The notes under the pieces are model-generated. The model saw only the letters and a list, made by a program, of their open reading frames with translations. It did not search any database and had not been told where the DNA came from. Shown piece by piece: positions 59,289 to 64,000 of a DNA stretch of 64,000 nucleotides. The position numbers and the translations under genes are program-made. The number at the start of each line of letters is the position of its first letter. Position 1 is the first letter of the stretch. This DNA comes from Chryseobacterium sp. SN22 (GTDB taxonomy: Bacteria > Bacteroidota > Bacteroidia > Flavobacteriales > Weeksellaceae): NCBI RefSeq assembly GCF_008329705.1, contig NZ_VTSX01000002.1, forward strand, positions 1-64,000. The letters run 5' to 3'.

Positions 59289-60269
59289 TTACTTAACGTA
59301 CATTGCTTTTTTAATTTCCTCTTTTACTTTTTCAAGTTTAGGGAACCACTCTGCAAATAAAGCAGCCGAGTAAGGAGCCGGAGCATCAGGTGTTGTAATT
59401 CTCTTGATTGGAGCATCCAGATAATCGAATGCTTTCTGCTGTACCATATAGGTAATTTCGGAAGCTACAGAACCAAACGGCCACGCCTCTTCAAGAATAA
59501 CCAGTCTGTTGGTCTTTTTAACAGATGCCAAAACCGTATCATAATCCAGCGGACGAACCGTTCTAAGATCAATTACTTCTACAGAAACCCCTTCTTTTTC
59601 CATATCTTCAGCAGCCTGAATCGCCAGCTTCATGATTTTTCCGAAAGAAACCAATGTTACGTCGGTACCTTCTTTTTTAATATCCGCCTTTCCTATCGGC
59701 AGGTAATATTCTTCTTCAGGAATTTCCATTTTGTCTCCGTACATCTGCTCGGATTCCATGAAAATTACCGGATCATTATCCTGAATGGCTGTTTTTAATA
59801 ATCCTTTCGCATCATAAGGGTTTGAAGGAACCACTACTTTAAGCCCCGGAATGTTGGCAAACCAGTTTTCGAACGCCTGGGAGTGGGTAGCTCCCAACTG
59901 TCCTGCAGAAGCAGTAGGACCACGGAAAACAATCGGGCAGTTCCACTGTCCGCCGCTCATCTGGCGAATCTTCGCCGCATTGTTGATAATCTGGTCGATC
60001 CCTACCAATGAGAAATTGAAGGTCATATACTCTACAATTGGTCTGTTTCCATTCATCGCCGCACCTACAGCAATCCCTGTAAAACCAAGTTCGGCGATCG
60101 GAGTATCAATTACTCTTTCAGGACCAAATTCATCAAGCATCCCTTTTGAAGCCTTATATGCACCATTGTATTCTGCGACTTCCTCCCCCATTAAAAAGAT
60201 GGATTCGTCTTTACGCATTTCCTCGCTCATTGCCTGTGCAATTACCTCACGAAAAGTATATTCTGCCAT
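59289..60269 (-). CDS. pdhB: Pyruvate dehydrogenase E1 component, beta subunit
   Basis: Part of the heterotetrameric E1 that decarboxylates pyruvate with thiamin diphosphate. The 326-residue protein begins MAEYTFREVIAQAMSEEMRK and shows FLMGEEVAEYNGAYKASKGM, DTPIAELGFTGIAVGAAMNG near 54-73 and GVSVEVIDLRTVRPLDYDTV. No E1 alpha, E2 or E3 gene lies next to it, so the subunit genes are dispersed, which is common in this group. Confidence 0.93.
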   Translation of the reverse strand: MAEYTFREVIAQAMSEEMRKDESIFLMGEEVAEYNGAYKASKGMLDEFGPERVIDTPIAELGFTGIAVGAAMNGNRPIVEYMTFNFSLVGIDQIINNAAKIRQMSGGQWNCPIVFRGPTASAGQLGATHSQAFENWFANIPGLKVVVPSNPYDAKGLLKTAIQDNDPVIFMESEQMYGDKMEIPEEEYYLPIGKADIKKEGTDVTLVSFGKIMKLAIQAAEDMEKEGVSVEVIDLRTVRPLDYDTVLASVKKTNRLVILEEAWPFGSVASEITYMVQQKAFDYLDAPIKRITTPDAPAPYSAALFAEWFPKLEKVKEEIKKAMYVK

Positions 60270-60320
60270 ATTTATTTGAAAAATTTAGAGTACAAAAGTA
60301 ATGTTTTTTTATTATTTACA

Positions 60321-60354
60321 TAAAAAAAACGACATTTCATTTGATGAAATGCCG
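60321..60354 (-). terminator. Terminator after the DUF2147 gene
   Basis: On the minus strand CGGCATTTCA and TGAAATGTCG form a 10-bp stem with one G-U pair around TCAAA, followed by eight T. Confidence 0.85.
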
Positions 60355-60383
60355 CATATTCATTGTAATTAATCCTGATCAGG

Positions 60384-60800
60384 TTAGTTAACTTTCTGCC
60401 AGGTCTGTGTTCTTCCAAAAGCAGAGATCCCCAGATACCCTCTTACATTCAGCTTATCCCCTTCCCTTTTGATGGTACATTTGTAGGTTTTGCCGGTTTT
60501 AGGATCCGTAATGGTTCCGTCTGTAAATTCGCTACCGTCCTTTTTCAGGCCCCTGATGATCTCCATTCCAAGGATCGGCCTGTTCTTACGGTCGTCTTTG
60601 CACTCCGTACAGTTAGGATTGGCGGGCTTAACCAGCAACTGAGATATTTTCCCGTAATACTGGTCTCCTTTTTTATAGATTTCAACAATGGATTTTGCCT
60701 GTTTTGTTTCGTCATCTATGGTTTTCCATTTTCCTTCGATCTGTGCAAAGGTCATTACACCGAACAATGACAGGGCGAAGGTTAACAATAATTTTTTCAT
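60384..60800 (-). CDS. DUF2147-family secreted protein
   Basis: A 138-residue periplasmic protein. The signal peptide is MKKLLLTFALSLFGVMTFAQ. The mature part has the DUF2147 pattern: GKWKTIDDETKQAKSIVEIY, CTECKDDRKNRPILGMEIIR and GYLGISAFGRTQTWQK at the end. Cys residues in NPNCTEC are typical. Function unknown. Confidence 0.9.
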   Translation of the reverse strand: MKKLLLTFALSLFGVMTFAQIEGKWKTIDDETKQAKSIVEIYKKGDQYYGKISQLLVKPANPNCTECKDDRKNRPILGMEIIRGLKKDGSEFTDGTITDPKTGKTYKCTIKREGDKLNVRGYLGISAFGRTQTWQKVN

Positions 60801-60949
60801 ATTCTAATCTTTTAATTTTAGTACGTTATTTTCAATTCTATCTATTGCTAAAAATATAAATTAATTTCAAGACTGCAAAAAATTTTATTATACGGGGCAT
60901 ATATTACAAAGGATATTCCAAAAAAATAAGAATATCGCTGTTATTTTAC

Positions 60950-62881
60950 TTAATGCAGTTTCCGGTTGATAACCCGGTCCATATAATCCTGATACCAGGC
61001 TTTGGCTGTTTTTTCACCTCTGGCAGCCTCTGCATTTCCTTTCAGCTGCGATATGAGATTTTTCTCAAGTCCCAGATCGTTTTTATCGAAAATGCCGACG
61101 GTTTCCTTCCCGTCAAACCGGTAGATGTAATTTCCGATAATGAACTGCTCTACGGTTCCGTCGGAATTGGCAATAACCGGCTGGTACTGTTTTTCGCTGA
61201 CCAGACTTCTTCCCCAGCTCCTTATTTTTTTATTATACCCGATCAGATCGGCCAGCGTAGGATAAATATCGATCTGCTGGGCTAATTCTTCCTTGACCCC
61301 TTTTAAATGGTATTCGGGATTCGGAGAGTAAAAAATCAGCGGAACGGCAAACCGGTTCATGGCTTTTTCATATTCAGGGTAATACATTTCGTTGGTATGG
61401 TCTCCGGTAAATACAAAGATGGTATTGTTGTACCAGGGCTGTTTCTTTGCCGTTTCAAAATACTTTTTAACTGCATAATCCATATATTCAATCGGTTCGT
61501 GCATCACGATTTTACCTTTCTTAAATTTCCCTTTGTATTTTTCAGGAATTTTAAAAGGATGATGCGAAGAAGCGGTGAATACGGTGGACATAAACGGCTG
61601 CTTCCTTCCTACATTTTTAGCAAAATACTGTAAAAACGGTTCATCCCAGATGGCCCAGATCCCATCGAAATCCTGGTCGTTGTTGTATTCCGTTTTGCCG
61701 AAATAATGTCTAAACCCTAAAATGTTCCCAAAACCGAGAAACCCCATTGAACCGTTGGGAGCGCCATGGTAAAAAGAGGTATCATAGCCCATATCGTTGC
61801 AGACCGAAACAATGGACTGGATTTTCTGGTTGGAATACGGTGAACTGGTAAAAGCATCCGTCAGGCTCGGAATTCCCGCCAGCACCGAACTCATCCCGTG
61901 AATCGACTGCCGTCCGTTCGCAAAAGTATTCGGAAAGATCAGGCTCTCATTGGCCAGGCTGTCTATAAAAGGCGTATAGGAAACGTAATCTTTGATATTT
62001 TTATCCCTGTTGAATGCACCCGAATATTCCCTCCCGAAAGATTCCACAATGAAGATGACGATATTGGGTTTATCCGCTACATTCCGCTCGTACAATTTAT
62101 ACGGGTGTATATTTTCATCAATAAATTGCTGATCAACAAAATGAACTTCCTTGAAATTATTGGTATTTAAAGTTCTTAAAAAGGAAAACGTACTGTTTAG
62201 AACGACATTTCCCTGGGCAGGCACTTTTACAAACCGGTTGGCATCCACCAGGTTAATCGGCCGCGTACTGTGCCTGAAATCCCCGCGGATCCCGCCAACG
62301 GCCAGAACAGCCGTGAGACAAAGCACAAGAACAGACCAGATGAAATACGGAACCAGTTTTACCGGTTTCTTTTCATTTACTTTTACCTTTTTATAAAGGA
62401 ATACCCATAACGCCATCAAAGCCACAAACCAGAACACGATAAAAGGATTCTGGATAATGGAAGCCATAAAAACCCTGAATATATTGTCTTCATGTTTAGC
62501 AACCTGAAGCACTGCTGAAGTAAGCCTCATCTGCGAAAACTTGAAATATACGAAATCTCCGAAATTCATAGCGTAGGCAATCCCGTTGGTAATAAAATAC
62601 AGCCAGAACAAAAATTTCTGATATCCTCTTTTTGTATTAACGACAATCGGGATAAGACTCAGCAGGATAAACAGCGCATTGACATATAGGATAGCCGTTG
62701 TATCGAAAGCAATGCCGTGGTATGCCAGGCTGAAATATTCTGAAACGGAATCTACTTTAATCAGCCCGCGGTTGAAAAACCAGAACAGGAATCTTGCAAC
62801 CTGGTAGAAAAAATACGCCAGAAAGATCCGGTACACAAGCACAAGAACTTCCTGTTTTCTGAATTCTTTAAACAATTTCAT
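60950..62881 (-). CDS. LtaS-like membrane-anchored phospho/sulfo-transferase
   Basis: A 643-residue protein with five N-terminal membrane helices (within about residues 12-200), then an extracytoplasmic alkaline-phosphatase/sulfatase-fold domain. The domain begins NIVIFIVESFGREYSGAFNR, with the metal and nucleophile region in PNTFANGRQSIHGMSSVLAG, SFYHGAPNGSMGFLG and later TGDHTNEMYYPEY. This layout is that of LtaS/OpgB/EptA-like enzymes that add phosphoglycerol or phosphoethanolamine groups to envelope glycans or lipids. The substrate here is unknown. Confidence 0.88.
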   Translation of the reverse strand: MKLFKEFRKQEVLVLVYRIFLAYFFYQVARFLFWFFNRGLIKVDSVSEYFSLAYHGIAFDTTAILYVNALFILLSLIPIVVNTKRGYQKFLFWLYFITNGIAYAMNFGDFVYFKFSQMRLTSAVLQVAKHEDNIFRVFMASIIQNPFIVFWFVALMALWVFLYKKVKVNEKKPVKLVPYFIWSVLVLCLTAVLAVGGIRGDFRHSTRPINLVDANRFVKVPAQGNVVLNSTFSFLRTLNTNNFKEVHFVDQQFIDENIHPYKLYERNVADKPNIVIFIVESFGREYSGAFNRDKNIKDYVSYTPFIDSLANESLIFPNTFANGRQSIHGMSSVLAGIPSLTDAFTSSPYSNQKIQSIVSVCNDMGYDTSFYHGAPNGSMGFLGFGNILGFRHYFGKTEYNNDQDFDGIWAIWDEPFLQYFAKNVGRKQPFMSTVFTASSHHPFKIPEKYKGKFKKGKIVMHEPIEYMDYAVKKYFETAKKQPWYNNTIFVFTGDHTNEMYYPEYEKAMNRFAVPLIFYSPNPEYHLKGVKEELAQQIDIYPTLADLIGYNKKIRSWGRSLVSEKQYQPVIANSDGTVEQFIIGNYIYRFDGKETVGIFDKNDLGLEKNLISQLKGNAEAARGEKTAKAWYQDYMDRVINRKLH

Positions 62882-63219
62882 GACGCAAATTTACAAATTA
62901 ATGTAACAGTTTATTAACATAACAGTGGAACAATGTAGTGCTCTCAGGATCAATAATAAAACAAGACAGCATTGTATAGCCGGATAATCTGATGAGCTGC
63001 TGTGAGAATAATAGTCAATAAAAATTTTACGGAGCAGGCTATCTCTAAAGTCTGTTTAATAATAAAACACATCAGTCTGTTTGCCTGATTGCATTATAAT
63101 AATTGACACATTATAATAAGTCACTGTATTTTTATATTGCTACATTGCCATACCGTTATATTGTTACATTACGACATTGTACATTGGTTAGATTAATTAA
63201 TTGTTTTAATTTTGTAATT
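62882..63219. repeat. Intergenic region with ACATTG-type degenerate repeats
   Basis: This gap has no convincing ORF. From about 63140 to 63187 the sequence iterates ACATTG-like units (TATTGCTACATTGCC, TATATTGTTACATTACGACA, TTGTACATTGG) at about 8-11-base spacing. The final ACATTGG supplies the TTG of the pssA promoter. The rest is AT-rich with no recognised structure. Confidence 0.5.
63184..63214 (+). promoter_or_regulatory. pssA promoter
   Basis: TTG at 63184-63186 and TAATTTTG at 63207-63214, separated by 20 bases, fully match the Bacteroidetes -33/-7 type. The -7 box ends 5 bases before the ATG, so a leaderless or nearly leaderless transcript is predicted. Confidence 0.7.
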
Positions 63220-63933
63220 ATGAATTTTATCAAAAATAACCTGGCCAACGCCATTACGTTAGGAAACCTTTTTTCAGGATGTGTAGGCGCGATCCACCTT
63301 ATTCTGGGCGATTATCAGACGACAGCAATCTGCATTATATTCTCTCTGGTCCTGGATTTTTTCGATGGATTTGTGGCCAGGGCACTGAAGGCCAATTCCA
63401 ATCTGGGGACACAGCTCGATTCGCTGGCGGATATGGTGAGCTTCGGGCTGGTGCCTGGACTGACGATGTTTAAAATTCTTGAGCCTTTCGGAAGCGATCT
63501 CCTGGGACTATCCTTACCTTTTGAAATTAAATATTTCGGATTGTTAATTTCTTTGTTTTCCTGTTTAAGACTGGCTATTTTCAATCTGGATGAAGAACAG
63601 AAGTATTATTTTAAAGGATTGAATACCCCGAGCAATACCATCTTAATCTTTGGACTGTATTATGCTTTTAAAGAAAATCAGGGTTTTGCTTTTTTGCTAA
63701 ATGTTGAGATCTATTTAATTATTTTAACAATCATCTCATCCTGGCTGCTGATTTCCCCCGTCAAAATGATTGCGATGAAGTTCAAATCAATGAAACTGGA
63801 GGATAATTATCCGAAAATAGCGTTATTGGCGGGGGCTGTACTTATTTTACTTATCTTTAAAACGGTCGGGATTCCGATGGTGATTATTTATTATATCTTC
63901 ATTTCAATGATCTTTCAGAAACAATTGAAGTAA
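63220..63933 (+). CDS. pssA: CDP-diacylglycerol--serine O-phosphatidyltransferase
   Basis: It makes phosphatidylserine, the precursor of phosphatidylethanolamine, in the inner membrane. The 237-residue protein carries the complete CDP-alcohol phosphatidyltransferase motif DG-x2-AR-x8-G-x3-D-x3-D, from DGFVARALKANSNLG to TQLDSLAD near residues 46-68. About six membrane helices are predicted. It begins MNFIKNNLANAITLGNLFSG. I start at the Met at 63220, right after the promoter; the longer frame from 63103 reads through the repeat region. The frame ends at 63933, before the window edge. Confidence 0.93.
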   Translation: MNFIKNNLANAITLGNLFSGCVGAIHLILGDYQTTAICIIFSLVLDFFDGFVARALKANSNLGTQLDSLADMVSFGLVPGLTMFKILEPFGSDLLGLSLPFEIKYFGLLISLFSCLRLAIFNLDEEQKYYFKGLNTPSNTILIFGLYYAFKENQGFAFLLNVEIYLIILTIISSWLLISPVKMIAMKFKSMKLEDNYPKIALLAGAVLILLIFKTVGIPMVIIYYIFISMIFQKQLK

Positions 63934-64000
63934 GATGATTGAAGATGGAAGTTTCCGTTCTCAAATTGATATATTCTAAAATTATAAATAAAACATAGGC

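Overview
The window looks like chromosomal DNA of a Weeksellaceae flavobacterium close to Chryseobacterium. This rests on recall of protein and intergenic style, not on a search. The supporting signs are moderate to low GC with very AT-rich intergenic DNA, almost no Shine-Dalgarno sequences, many start sites preceded by a TAnnTTTG -7 element typical of Bacteroidetes, a sigma-54 gene and lineage-typical families (DUF6428, DUF1573, DUF2147, START-like, OstA-like). I see no rRNA, tRNA, CRISPR array, insertion sequence or prophage.

Layout. 0.1-1.2 kb: a decayed DegT-family aminotransferase. 1.2-5.6 kb: recX, glyA, an arsenic-type operon (arsR, DUF6428, a 41-residue membrane peptide, arsC) with two identical palindromic operators, then a thioredoxin-reductase-like flavoprotein. 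5.9-10.7 kb: a MacAB-like export operon (ATPase, two permeases, adaptor). 11.1-13.9 kb: nrdB-nrdA, probably a class Id ribonucleotide reductase. 14-22.6 kb: DUF72, hypothetical proteins, HD hydrolase with alpha/beta hydrolase, ribokinase-like kinase, DUF4241 and valS. 22.7-28.9 kb: DUF1573, PPK2, two exported proteins, RNase P RNA, an ECF sigma factor with an overlapping membrane partner, and an acyl-CoA synthetase. 29-38.8 kb: rpoN, a degenerate stretch, asnS, rimM, rpsP, nitroreductase, a GreA/B-like protein, DUF805, SRPBCC and M3 oligopeptidase. 38.8-43 kb: a frameshifted gene, GNAT, TPR, a hypothetical protein, tyrS with an upstream leader peptide, and a DEDDh exonuclease. 43-48.6 kb: two TerD proteins, a YbhN-like protein, panD, HU, pdxH, yqgE and an amidase. 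48.8-51.7 kb: a lipoprotein followed by three tandem outer-membrane-barrel paralogues. 51.8-64 kb: a class IV aminotransferase lacking the expected lysine, a START-like protein, a class III aminotransferase, an OstA-like protein with a Fur-family regulator, kup, pdhB, DUF2147, an LtaS-like sulfatase-fold protein and pssA.

Most of the window is housekeeping. Four things stand out. First, tyrS is preceded by a 27-codon ORF with three consecutive Tyr codons and a terminator hairpin whose 5' arm can pair with leader sequence just after those codons; this looks like ribosome-mediated attenuation. Second, two copies of a roughly 90-nt element with a shared TAGCCCTGAT start and shared helix pattern occur 28 kb apart on opposite strands. 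Third, a lipoprotein and triplicated barrel operon sits behind an 18-bp palindrome. Fourth, the arsenic operon carries a small membrane peptide and Cys-rich protein tails. All RNA structures and alignments were made by eye.
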